Shown here one piece after another: positions 1 through 6,231 of a DNA stretch of 10,971 bases. The stretch comes from GCA-2689995 sp964529325 (GTDB lineage Bacteria > Fidelibacterota > Marinisomatia > SCGC-AAA003-L08 > GCA-2689995): assembly GCA_964529325.1 (NCBI GenBank), contig CAZGWH010000067.1:1-10971 (forward strand), given 5' to 3'. Both the position numbers and the translations under genes were made by a program. A model generated the notes under the pieces. That model ran no database searches and was not told the DNA's origin. It saw only the letters and a list, made by a program, of their open reading frames with translations. How positions within the stretch are numbered: position 1 is the stretch's first letter; every line of letters starts with the position of its first letter.

Positions 1-44
1 TAATCTATTAAATATTAAAATTAATTACAAGAATTATTTTATTT

Positions 45-1394
45 TTATGCATGAATTGGTAATCTTATAGTGAATTGAGTATAATTATTTAATTCACTAT
101 GTATTAATAATTCACCATTATGAGCATCAATTATTTTTTTTGTTATTGAAAGCCCCATACCAAATCCACTTTTTTTTGTAATATTTTGATCTTTAATTCT
201 GAAAAACGGTATAGTGATTTTGTCAATATTTTCTTTACTAATACCTTTACCATAATTTTTTACTAAAATATCAACCCACTTTTTGTTAAATAGTTTGACT
301 TTAATTTCTATTTTTTTTTCTTCATCTCCATATTTGATAGCATTTTCAATTAAATTCCTTAATGCTAAAGAAACTTTCGTGACATCAATATTTAATATTA
401 GATCAGGTATTTTTTCAAGTACAGCAATTTTAGATTCAGATTCTGGAAACATGGCGATAGATTTATCAATAATATTCTCTAATTCAATATTAGTTAAGTC
501 CATATTTGCATATGGTCCAGAAAGTCTATCAGACATTAAAAGATTGGTAACCATTCCTTTTAAAAATTGTACTTCATTTGCAAGTCTATCTTTATTTTTA
601 TGGTCTGGTAACATTTCTGTTAAAAGTCTAATTCGAGCTAATGGAGATAAAAGTTCGTGGCTTACTTCAGATAATAACTGCTGTTTTCGAGTTAATAACT
701 CTTTAATTTCTTTTATCATTTTATTCATCTCCTTAGATAAATCCGCAAGTTCATCTTCTCCAATAATAGGAATATTAGAATCGAGATCACCTTTTTTGAG
801 TAATAATATTCTATTTTTCATTAATTGAATTGGTTGGAGGTAATTTCGGATTACAATAAATAGAAGAAAAATTGCGAGTAAAGTAACAATAGATCCAGGA
901 ATAAATTGAGTTGTAACATCAGAAGGCAAATATTCATCAATAGCAAATATATATTCATATTCATGGTATGATGCAAATGTTGCTGTATAATCTTGGTTGT
1001 GAACAATTAAATCCCCAAATGATACATATACAGGAATTTCAATATCATATAATAGACCTAATGTATCACTGTCTGAAAAACTTATATATTCATCTTTATT
1101 AAACCATTTTGGGCTCGCCCATATTTTTTTGTTATTTTTATAGATACAACCGAATAATTTTAAATTATCAAGAGTGTTTTTAACTTTAATTGTATCAGGA
1201 GGGTATCCCCAAGATTCAACTAAATTAGAATATAGAAAGTATTCATGTGCATCTAAAATTGTATCTTGAGTATAAGAGGTTTTCTCTGTTAAATAATAAA
1301 TAACAGAGATAATTGAAAACGCAAAAAGAAAAAAGAAAACCCCAATTCTAAGAAATAATACCTGTTGAAATGGGCGTTCTAAGTTTTTTCTAAT
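45..1394 (-). CDS. Membrane sensor histidine kinase, HAMP-HisKA-HATPase, AUU start
   Basis: Inner-membrane sensor kinase that autophosphorylates on a His and should pass phosphate to the response regulator encoded just upstream. Read from the AUU at 1394-1392 it has 449 residues: TM1 about 12-35, an extracytoplasmic sensor of about 125 residues rich in aromatic and acidic residues (36-163), TM2 about 164-186, HAMP linker, HisKA with SHELLSPLAR (phospho-His 246), then an HATPase_c domain with N box (N347, N351), G1 box VKNYGKGI and G2 box GFGMGL (410-415). The G1 Asp is Asn380, as also occurs in CusS-type kinases. The frame is open from a TAG at 1409-1407 and has no ATG, GTG or TTG before a TTG at 929, which would delete TM1 and the sensor. 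I recognise no known ligand domain in the sensor. Kinase identity is near certain; the start is inferred. Confidence 0.93.
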   Translation of the reverse strand: MRKNLERPFQQVLFLRIGVFFFLFAFSIISVIYYLTEKTSYTQDTILDAHEYFLYSNLVESWGYPPDTIKVKNTLDNLKLFGCIYKNNKKIWASPKWFNKDEYISFSDSDTLGLLYDIEIPVYVSFGDLIVHNQDYTATFASYHEYEYIFAIDEYLPSDVTTQFIPGSIVTLLAIFLLFIVIRNYLQPIQLMKNRILLLKKGDLDSNIPIIGEDELADLSKEMNKMIKEIKELLTRKQQLLSEVSHELLSPLARIRLLTEMLPDHKNKDRLANEVQFLKGMVTNLLMSDRLSGPYANMDLTNIELENIIDKSIAMFPESESKIAVLEKIPDLILNIDVTKVSLALRNLIENAIKYGDEEKKIEIKVKLFNKKWVDILVKNYGKGISKENIDKITIPFFRIKDQNITKKSGFGMGLSITKKIIDAHNGELLIHSELNNYTQFTIRLPIHA

Positions 1395-2112
1395 TTTTTG
1401 GAGCTCCTATAAATTTATATCCTGTTCCATGAATAGTTTTAATGTATGTGTTTTCTGATGGGTTTTCACCAATTTTAGATCTTAATCGACTAACTAATAC
1501 ATCAACTGAACGGTCATAAGATTGCCATTTAATCCCTCGGATATTTTCAACCAAAAATTCACGATCTAAGACTTCGCCTGGGTGTTCAACAAATAATAAT
1601 AAAACTTCATATTCCGTTGTTGATAAATGAATTGGTTCACCACTAATTGAAACTTCTTGTTTAAGCTTATTTAGTGATAATCCTTCTTCAAATTCAATTA
1701 CATCTAATAATTGAGAGGGGGATTGGCTACGTCGTAAAATAGATTGTATTCGGGCGAGTAATTCACGAGGTTCAAAAGGTTTTGGCATATAATCATCTGC
1801 ACCTAATTCTAATCCCACAATTCTATCCGTCACTTCCCCTCTAGCTGTAAGCATTACAACGGGAATAGCTGAAAATTCTCTTATTTTACGAAGAGTTTGG
1901 AACCCATCCATTTCAGGCATCATAATATCAAGAACAATCAGATCAGCTTCTGAATTTTTTAGAAATTCAATTCCCTTTTTGGGTGAATGAAATAATTCTA
2001 CCTCAAAATTAAAAGCGGTTAAAAATTCTTCTAATAGTTGAGCCAAATCGACATCATCATCTATAATTATTATCTTTTGGTGTTTTTTATCTGAAATTGA
2101 TTTAATACTCAT
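1390..2112 (-). CDS. OmpR/PhoB-family response regulator
   Basis: Cytoplasmic DNA-binding response regulator of 240 residues. The receiver domain (about 13-130) has the acidic cluster DDD at 18-20, phospho-acceptor Asp62 in VLDIMMPEMDG, conserved Thr89 in MLTAR and Lys111 in PKPF. A winged-helix output domain (about 140-236) ends in a typical TIHGTGYKF segment. It is the cognate partner of the histidine kinase immediately downstream. The ATG at 2112 overlaps the TGA of dnaA (ATGA), and a GGGAGG lies 12 nt upstream within the dnaA 3' end, so translation is probably coupled to dnaA. Its targets cannot be deduced; the CpxR/RstA/OmpR group is the nearest general class. Confidence 0.96.
   Translation of the reverse strand: MSIKSISDKKHQKIIIIDDDVDLAQLLEEFLTAFNFEVELFHSPKKGIEFLKNSEADLIVLDIMMPEMDGFQTLRKIREFSAIPVVMLTARGEVTDRIVGLELGADDYMPKPFEPRELLARIQSILRRSQSPSQLLDVIEFEEGLSLNKLKQEVSISGEPIHLSTTEYEVLLLFVEHPGEVLDREFLVENIRGIKWQSYDRSVDVLVSRLRSKIGENPSENTYIKTIHGTGYKFIGAPKN
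1404..1407 (-). promoter_or_regulatory. Shine-Dalgarno GGAG that sets the AUU start of the kinase
   Basis: On the minus strand GGAG lies 9 nt before an ATT codon at 1394-1392, inside the last codons of the response regulator. The ATT overlaps the regulator's TAG stop (AATTAG read in two frames). This arrangement is typical of translational coupling and makes ATT the best start, as no conventional start codon exists between the upstream stop and the transmembrane segment. A sequencing error changing ATG to ATT is the main alternative. Confidence 0.65.
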
Positions 2113-3479
2113 GCGGTTATTGGTCCTCCCAATTCTTTTTTAAGTTTTTCAATTGTTCTATTCAATTCTGGATTTAAGAGCATTTTTTTATCAATTGTTT
2201 TACATGCATGTATAACCGTTGAATGATCTCTTCTACCAAAATGTAATCCGATATTTATTAATGAACTACTTGTAAGTTCACGAGATAAATACATTGCTGT
2301 ATGTCTTGCCATTGCAACATCCATAGTTCTGCCCTTACCAATCATCTGTCTTTCTGTTATCCTTAATTCTTTGGATACCGTTTTTAAAACATGATCAATT
2401 GTAATATTTTGAAATGCTGATGCCCCCATAATATCTAATATCACCTGTTTTGCAAGATTCATTGTAATATCTTGTCTTTTTAGAGACGCAAATGCTAAAA
2501 GTCGTATTAATGCACCCTCTAAATCTCTTACATTTTCAGTAATACTGGAAGCAATATATTCAATTATTTCAAATGGTATATCCAGATTCTCAGAATCAGC
2601 TTTTTTTAATAAAATTGCGATACGAGTTTCTAAATCTGGAGGTTGAATATCAACAATTAACCCAGATTGAAATCGTGAAATTAATCTATTCTTTAACCCT
2701 CTTAATTCATTGGGGTGGCGATCTGTGGTCATTACGATTTGCTTGCCACGGTGGTGTAAATCATTAAATAAATGAAAGAATTGTTCCTGTGTTTGCTCTT
2801 TATTTTGAAAAAATTGGACATCATCAATTAATAACATATCAACATCTCTATACTGCTTAGAAAACTCCGCTGATTTATGCATTTGAATAGAGCTGATGAA
2901 ATCAAGCATAAATTTTTCACTTGTAAGATAAACAATTTTAGCATTTGGAGAAATTTCGAGCAAGCTATTTCCAATTGCTTGCAAAAGGTGTGTTTTGCCT
3001 AAACCTGTTTCGCTATAAATAAGTAATGGGTTGAATGGTGTTTGCCCGGGTGAATCAGAAACAGATAAAGATGCTGCCTTTGCAAGTTGATTACTTTTAC
3101 CTTCGATATAGTTATCAAAGATATAACGATTATTTAATTGGCTTGGTTTGTGGAAACCATTTCTCGCTTGATATCCATTAGTTATAGGTTGTTTTTGCGG
3201 TATTAAATCAGGTATAACATTATCTTCTTGATCACTAATAACAACACTATAATTTATTTTTAATTCTATTCCACTACAATTCTTTATTGCTAATTTTATA
3301 AGTTTGCTATATTTAGAATCTAACCATTCATAATGAAATTGATTTGGTACTTGTAGCATTATTTCATTTTGATGAGGTTGAGTGGCGGTTATACCGTCGA
3401 ACCAAGTTTGATATGCTTGTTCTGGAATTTTTGTCTTAATGAAAATTAGACAATCATTCCATAAATTACCGTTAGTCAA
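2109..3479 (-). CDS. dnaA: Chromosomal replication initiator protein DnaA
   Basis: AAA+ ATPase that binds DnaA boxes at oriC, opens the duplex and loads the helicase. At 456 residues it is of normal length: domain I about 1-80 (starts NLWNDC...), a short linker, AAA+ domain about 115-335, and the DNA-binding domain to the C-terminus with GRRDHSTVIHAC at 415-426. The P-loop is SETGLGKT (156-163), with Ser where DnaA normally has Gly. Walker B is LLIDD (216-220), sensor I region TTDRHPNEL, and an Arg-rich NRLISRF follows. The start is TTG; the frame back to the upstream TAA contains no ATG or GTG. AGGA lies 10 nt before it. dnaA is the first gene of an overlapping operon with a two-component system, and neither dnaN nor rpmH is next to it, which is unusual. 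Confidence 0.98.
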   Translation of the reverse strand: MTNGNLWNDCLIFIKTKIPEQAYQTWFDGITATQPHQNEIMLQVPNQFHYEWLDSKYSKLIKLAIKNCSGIELKINYSVVISDQEDNVIPDLIPQKQPITNGYQARNGFHKPSQLNNRYIFDNYIEGKSNQLAKAASLSVSDSPGQTPFNPLLIYSETGLGKTHLLQAIGNSLLEISPNAKIVYLTSEKFMLDFISSIQMHKSAEFSKQYRDVDMLLIDDVQFFQNKEQTQEQFFHLFNDLHHRGKQIVMTTDRHPNELRGLKNRLISRFQSGLIVDIQPPDLETRIAILLKKADSENLDIPFEIIEYIASSITENVRDLEGALIRLLAFASLKRQDITMNLAKQVILDIMGASAFQNITIDHVLKTVSKELRITERQMIGKGRTMDVAMARHTAMYLSRELTSSSLINIGLHFGRRDHSTVIHACKTIDKKMLLNPELNRTIEKLKKELGGPITA

Positions 3480-3498
3480 GAGATGTAAATCCTGTAAA

Positions 3499-3527
3499 TA
3501 TTTAAGTTATTAACAAGTTATTAACAA
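3499..3527 (-). promoter_or_regulatory. Likely dnaA promoter overlapping the tandem repeat
   Basis: On the minus strand TTGTTA (3527-3522) is followed after 16-17 bp by TTAAAT/TAAATA (3505-3499), an acceptable sigma-70-type pair in this AT-rich setting. Transcription would start near 3491, giving a leader of only about 12 nt before the TTG of dnaA. The -35 hexamer and the spacer coincide with the two 11-bp repeat copies, so a protein bound there would block RNA polymerase. Inferred from sequence only. Confidence 0.4.
3506..3527. repeat. Tandem 11-bp repeat, possible degenerate DnaA boxes
   Basis: GTTATTAACAA occurs twice in direct tandem (3506-3516 and 3517-3527), and a partial third copy, TTATTAAAA, lies at 3535-3543. 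The core TTATTAACA matches the classic DnaA box TTATCCACA at seven of nine positions. The copies sit side by side, one helical turn apart, right at the dnaA promoter. This would suit DnaA autoregulation or an origin element. Low complexity in a 13% G+C spacer is the main caution. Confidence 0.4.
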
Positions 3528-3599
3528 AAAAATGTTATTAAAATGTATTAAAAAAATGTAAAAATGGGAAGAAAATTATTGATTAATTTTAAATACATT

Positions 3600-3621
3600 T
3601 TAACATATAAAAAAATGTTAA
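3600..3621. repeat. Inverted repeat TTAACAT/ATGTTAA
   Basis: Two perfect 7-bp arms separated by 8 bp of A/T sequence, midway between the divergent dnaA and GDPD starts. It could be a dimeric operator (for instance for the response regulator encoded in the same operon) or chance in low-complexity DNA. No T-run suited to a terminator is attached. Confidence 0.3.
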
Positions 3622-3665
3622 TTAATAATTTTTTGTAACGACTCTATTTTCAGTAATGAACTTTA

Positions 3666-3671
3666 TATAAT
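3666..3671 (+). promoter_or_regulatory. Probable -10 box of the GDPD gene
   Basis: A perfect TATAAT lies 17 bp before the GDPD ATG, so the transcript would begin near 3678 with a leader of about 11 nt. There is no good -35 at 17 bp and no Shine-Dalgarno before the ATG, so expression may rely on near-leaderless translation. In DNA this AT-rich a chance match is easy. Confidence 0.35.
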
Positions 3672-3688
3672 TAATTTATAGATGATAA

Positions 3689-4435
3689 ATGAAATTTAAT
3701 CCGTTTAATAAAAAATTTTTATTTTTTGGTCACAGGGGAGCACCCAATTTTGCACCTGAGAATACAATTTATTCTTTTAAAAAAGCAATAGAAATGGGTG
3801 TTGATGGAATTGAATTAGATGTTTTATTGACTCAAGACGATAATTTAATTATTCACCATGATATTGATTTATTAAAATTAACAGGGGAGGATAATAAAAT
3901 CAATTCTTTGGATTATAATGAATTAATAAAATTTAATGCATCGGGCAAATGGGGTGAAAAAATAGGATTTCAAAAAATACCATTATTGGATGAAGTCTTA
4001 GAATTATTAATTGATAATAAAATAATATTAAATATTGAAATTAAGTCAATTAGGTTTTTTCCAACTAAAGTTGTTGAAAAAGTCATACAGTTTATTTTAA
4101 AAAATAAATTAATGGAACGATGCATAGTCTCTAGTTTTAATCCATTAATCATCCGCAAAGTTAAAAAACTATCTCCGGAAATTTTCACATCATTAATATG
4201 GAGTAAAGAAGAAACGCCATTTATGTTAAAATGGTATAAACCACTTTATTTTATTTCAAAGCCAGATGGGTTTCATCCTGATAAATTATATACAAATAAA
4301 AAATTAGTAAAATGGGCTAAATCCAAGAAGCTACCAATTTGTGTATTTACAGTTAATGATAAAATAGAACTTAATCGTTTAAAAAAGCTTGGTGTTAATG
4401 GTATCTTTACTGATAATCCACAAATAATGGACTAA
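3689..4435 (+). CDS. Glycerophosphodiester phosphodiesterase (GDPD family)
   Basis: Hydrolyses glycerophosphodiesters from phospholipid turnover to glycerol-3-phosphate and an alcohol. It has 248 residues, the usual length of cytoplasmic UgpQ-type enzymes, and no signal peptide or membrane segment. The TIM-barrel active site is intact: GHRGAP with His15/Arg16, PENT with Glu24, IELDV with Glu42 and Asp44, IIHHD with catalytic His57, and NIEIK with Glu117/Lys119. The late barrel motifs FTVND and FTDNP are also present. It is divergent from dnaA and co-directional with the peptidase gene 149 bp downstream. Function is clear at family level; the physiological substrate is not. Confidence 0.95.
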   Translation: MKFNPFNKKFLFFGHRGAPNFAPENTIYSFKKAIEMGVDGIELDVLLTQDDNLIIHHDIDLLKLTGEDNKINSLDYNELIKFNASGKWGEKIGFQKIPLLDEVLELLIDNKIILNIEIKSIRFFPTKVVEKVIQFILKNKLMERCIVSSFNPLIIRKVKKLSPEIFTSLIWSKEETPFMLKWYKPLYFISKPDGFHPDKLYTNKKLVKWAKSKKLPICVFTVNDKIELNRLKKLGVNGIFTDNPQIMD

Positions 4436-4584
4436 TTTCAATGGATTTATTTTCGTTGTTATCTGAATAAACAAATCCCAAAATATTAATCCCTTAATAA
4501 AAATCTGTTTCATTATAAATTTCCATTAATTTATTGCTGTAATTTATATATCATTATTTAAGTAAAATTTAATAGGTTTAATTT

Positions 4585-5523
4585 ATGAAAAGTTTATATC
4601 CATCTTTAAAACCATATTTTAATGATATTTTACAAGTATCTGAAATTCATTCAGTTTATTTTGAAATTGCTGGAAATCCAGAAGGCATACCTGTTGTATT
4701 TTTACATGGTGGACCTGGAGGTGGTATTGAAGATATTTATCGTCAATACTTTGATCCTGAAAAATATAAAATTATTTTATTTGACCAACGAGGTTGTGGG
4801 AAAAGTACTCCACATGCAGAATTGGAAAATAACACAACTTGGGATTTAATCAGTGATATTGAAAAAATTGGAAAATTATTAAATATTGATAATTGGATAA
4901 TATTTGGTGGTAGTTGGGGGTCAACTTTAGCATTATCATATGCTATTACTTATCCTCAAAAATGTTTAGGATTAATTTTACGGGGCATTTTTCTTTTAAG
5001 AAAATTTGAAATAGATTGGTTTTATCAATATGGAGCTTCTAATATTTTTCCTGATGCTTGGGAGAAATACATTGAAGTAATTCCTGAAAAGGAAAGAGGA
5101 GATATGGTAAAAGCATTTTATAAAAGACTTACTTCAAATGATGAACAGTTACGAATAAATACTGCAAAAGCATGGGCTGTCTGGGAGGGGAGTACGAGTA
5201 AATTAATTCCACCCAAAGTAGCACTACATAATTTTAATGATTCAAAAACAGCTGAAGCTTTTTCTCGTATTGAATGCCATTATTTTATAAATAAGGGCTT
5301 TTTTGAATATGATGGATGGATTTTAGATCAAATAGATAAAATTAGGCATATTCCAACTGAAATTGTCCAAGGGCGATATGATGTAGTTTGTCCAATGAAA
5401 TCAGCTTGGGATTTACACAGAGCTTTTCCTGAAGCTAATTTCCATCTTGTTAAGGATGCAGGTCATTCGATGACTGAGTTAGGAATTGCATCTAAACTTA
5501 TTGAAATTATGGATAACTTTTAA
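4585..5523 (+). CDS. pip: Proline iminopeptidase (alpha/beta hydrolase, peptidase S33)
   Basis: Cytoplasmic peptidase that releases N-terminal proline from peptides. It has 312 residues, the usual family length, with HGGPGGG (41-47, oxyanion region), DQRGCGKS (67-74), and the nucleophile elbow GGSWGS with Ser110. The triad is completed by Asp266 in GRYDVVCP and His294 in AGHSM. The helical cap lies between about 140 and 230. A weak AGG sits 8 nt before the ATG. The upstream 149-bp gap (4436-4584) shows no gene and only an unconvincing hairpin (GGATTT/AAATCC, 4443-4478, without a T tract). A terminator follows at 5534-5558. The family is recognised with confidence. Confidence 0.95.
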   Translation: MKSLYPSLKPYFNDILQVSEIHSVYFEIAGNPEGIPVVFLHGGPGGGIEDIYRQYFDPEKYKIILFDQRGCGKSTPHAELENNTTWDLISDIEKIGKLLNIDNWIIFGGSWGSTLALSYAITYPQKCLGLILRGIFLLRKFEIDWFYQYGASNIFPDAWEKYIEVIPEKERGDMVKAFYKRLTSNDEQLRINTAKAWAVWEGSTSKLIPPKVALHNFNDSKTAEAFSRIECHYFINKGFFEYDGWILDQIDKIRHIPTEIVQGRYDVVCPMKSAWDLHRAFPEANFHLVKDAGHSMTELGIASKLIEIMDNF

Positions 5524-5533
5524 TTGAAATAAA

Positions 5534-5558
5534 AAAGCCCCAGAATAACTGAGGCTTT
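5534..5558. terminator. Bidirectional intrinsic terminator between convergent genes
   Basis: A 10-position stem (AAAGCCCCAG with CTGAGGCTTT, one C/A mismatch) closes a 5-nt loop, AATAA. Read on the minus strand the stem is followed by a run of six T, a good intrinsic terminator for the reductase operon that ends at 5578. On the plus strand it lies just past the peptidase stop, with a weaker T tract. Confidence 0.85.
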
Positions 5559-5577
5559 AATTCAAAAATTGGAATAA

Positions 5578-6231
5578 TTATTTATCACATTTACTATATC
5601 CACATTCAGGTTCAACACAGTTATCACAGCCATTTTCCATTTTTAAAGTTGGGTTATTACAATCTGGACAAATACGAAATGGTGAATTCAATTCATTAGA
5701 ATTTGTATTTTGAATAGTTTCATTTTTTTGCGTAACAGAACCATTATCTTCTACTGGATGTTGTACTGGTTTATCTAAAATTTTCACATCAAAGAAGAAG
5801 CGTTCAATTACATCAGCTATTTCAGCATAAAAAGAATGATAATATTTTCCTTCTTTAAATGAACCTCCGCTTGGGTCGTAAATTCCTTGTAATTCTTCAA
5901 GGATAAACATGGGATCGGATGATCTTCTGAAAATTGCTGAAATTAGTCGTGTAAGTACAACATATTCAGGTGCTCGCGTTAAATCCTTTGAATTAATAAA
6001 AATTTCTACAGGCCTGCAATGATTTTCAATTTTTAAGTAACTTAAAGTTATAAAAACAGAATTTTTCACAAATGCACTTTTTAGTTTATATACTTTTGCG
6101 TCTACAACTTCTGGTCTATTTTCTATTGGTTTATTAATTTCATTTTGAGCTTTCCCGACAGAAGCCATTTTAGCTTCCTTTTTTATTATTAATTCAGCAA
6201 TATGTGGATCTTTTTTACTGATTTTTATCAT
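5578..6231 (-). CDS. TSCPD/zinc-ribbon subunit of split class II ribonucleotide reductase (NrdJb-like)
   Basis: A 217-residue protein matching the C-terminal part of single-chain NrdJ enzymes. The TSCPD domain spans about 40-150, with CRPVEIFINSKD (72-83) and GGSF (122-125). A low-complexity linker (about 155-183) leads to a Cys-rich tail with CPDC (188-191), CDNC (202-205), C210 and GYSKC ending at C215. This tail resembles the zinc-binding and redox tail that re-reduces the NrdJ active site. The ATG overlaps the catalytic gene's TAA (TAATG), and GAGGA lies 9 nt upstream, so the two are translated together. Pseudomonas aeruginosa has a comparable split, NrdJa/NrdJb, in which both parts are needed. 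I infer the same complex here. A terminator follows at 5534-5558. Confidence 0.9.
   Translation of the reverse strand: MIKISKKDPHIAELIIKKEAKMASVGKAQNEINKPIENRPEVVDAKVYKLKSAFVKNSVFITLSYLKIENHCRPVEIFINSKDLTRAPEYVVLTRLISAIFRRSSDPMFILEELQGIYDPSGGSFKEGKYYHSFYAEIADVIERFFFDVKILDKPVQHPVEDNGSVTQKNETIQNTNSNELNSPFRICPDCNNPTLKMENGCDNCVEPECGYSKCDK

Larger units (their letters stand above)
3480..3688. other. AT-rich divergent spacer between dnaA and the GDPD gene
   Basis: A 209-bp non-coding spacer between two divergent genes. By hand count 24 of 180 bases (3501-3680) are G or C, about 13%. It contains the tandem repeat at 3506-3527, an inverted repeat TTAACAT/ATGTTAA with 7-bp arms (3600-3606 and 3615-3621), and long A runs. 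Its position beside dnaA and its low melting stability are compatible with an origin unwinding region, but no exact TTATCCACA box is present, so oriC is only a possibility. Confidence 0.35.

Noticed and set aside
283..828. 181-codon plus-strand open frame
   Set aside because: It lies antisense to the kinase HisKA/HATPase coding region and its translation resembles no protein. It is a shadow of the real gene.
45..929. Kinase beginning at the TTG at 929 as a soluble or truncated protein
   Set aside because: The frame is open for 155 more codons upstream and encodes a convincing membrane segment and sensor. The TTG lies just before TM2 and has no ribosome-binding site.
2573..2767. 64-codon plus-strand open frame
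   Set aside because: Antisense to the dnaA AAA+ domain; a shadow frame.
3480..3688. Definite oriC
   Set aside because: AT-rich and next to dnaA, but there is no exact DnaA box cluster and dnaN is not adjacent. Kept only as a possibility.
3970..4188. 72-codon minus-strand open frame
   Set aside because: Antisense to the intact phosphodiesterase gene; no supporting motif or ribosome-binding site.
4443..4478. Terminator after the phosphodiesterase gene
   Set aside because: GGATTT/AAATCC can pair, but the stem is weak, the loop is long and no T run follows.
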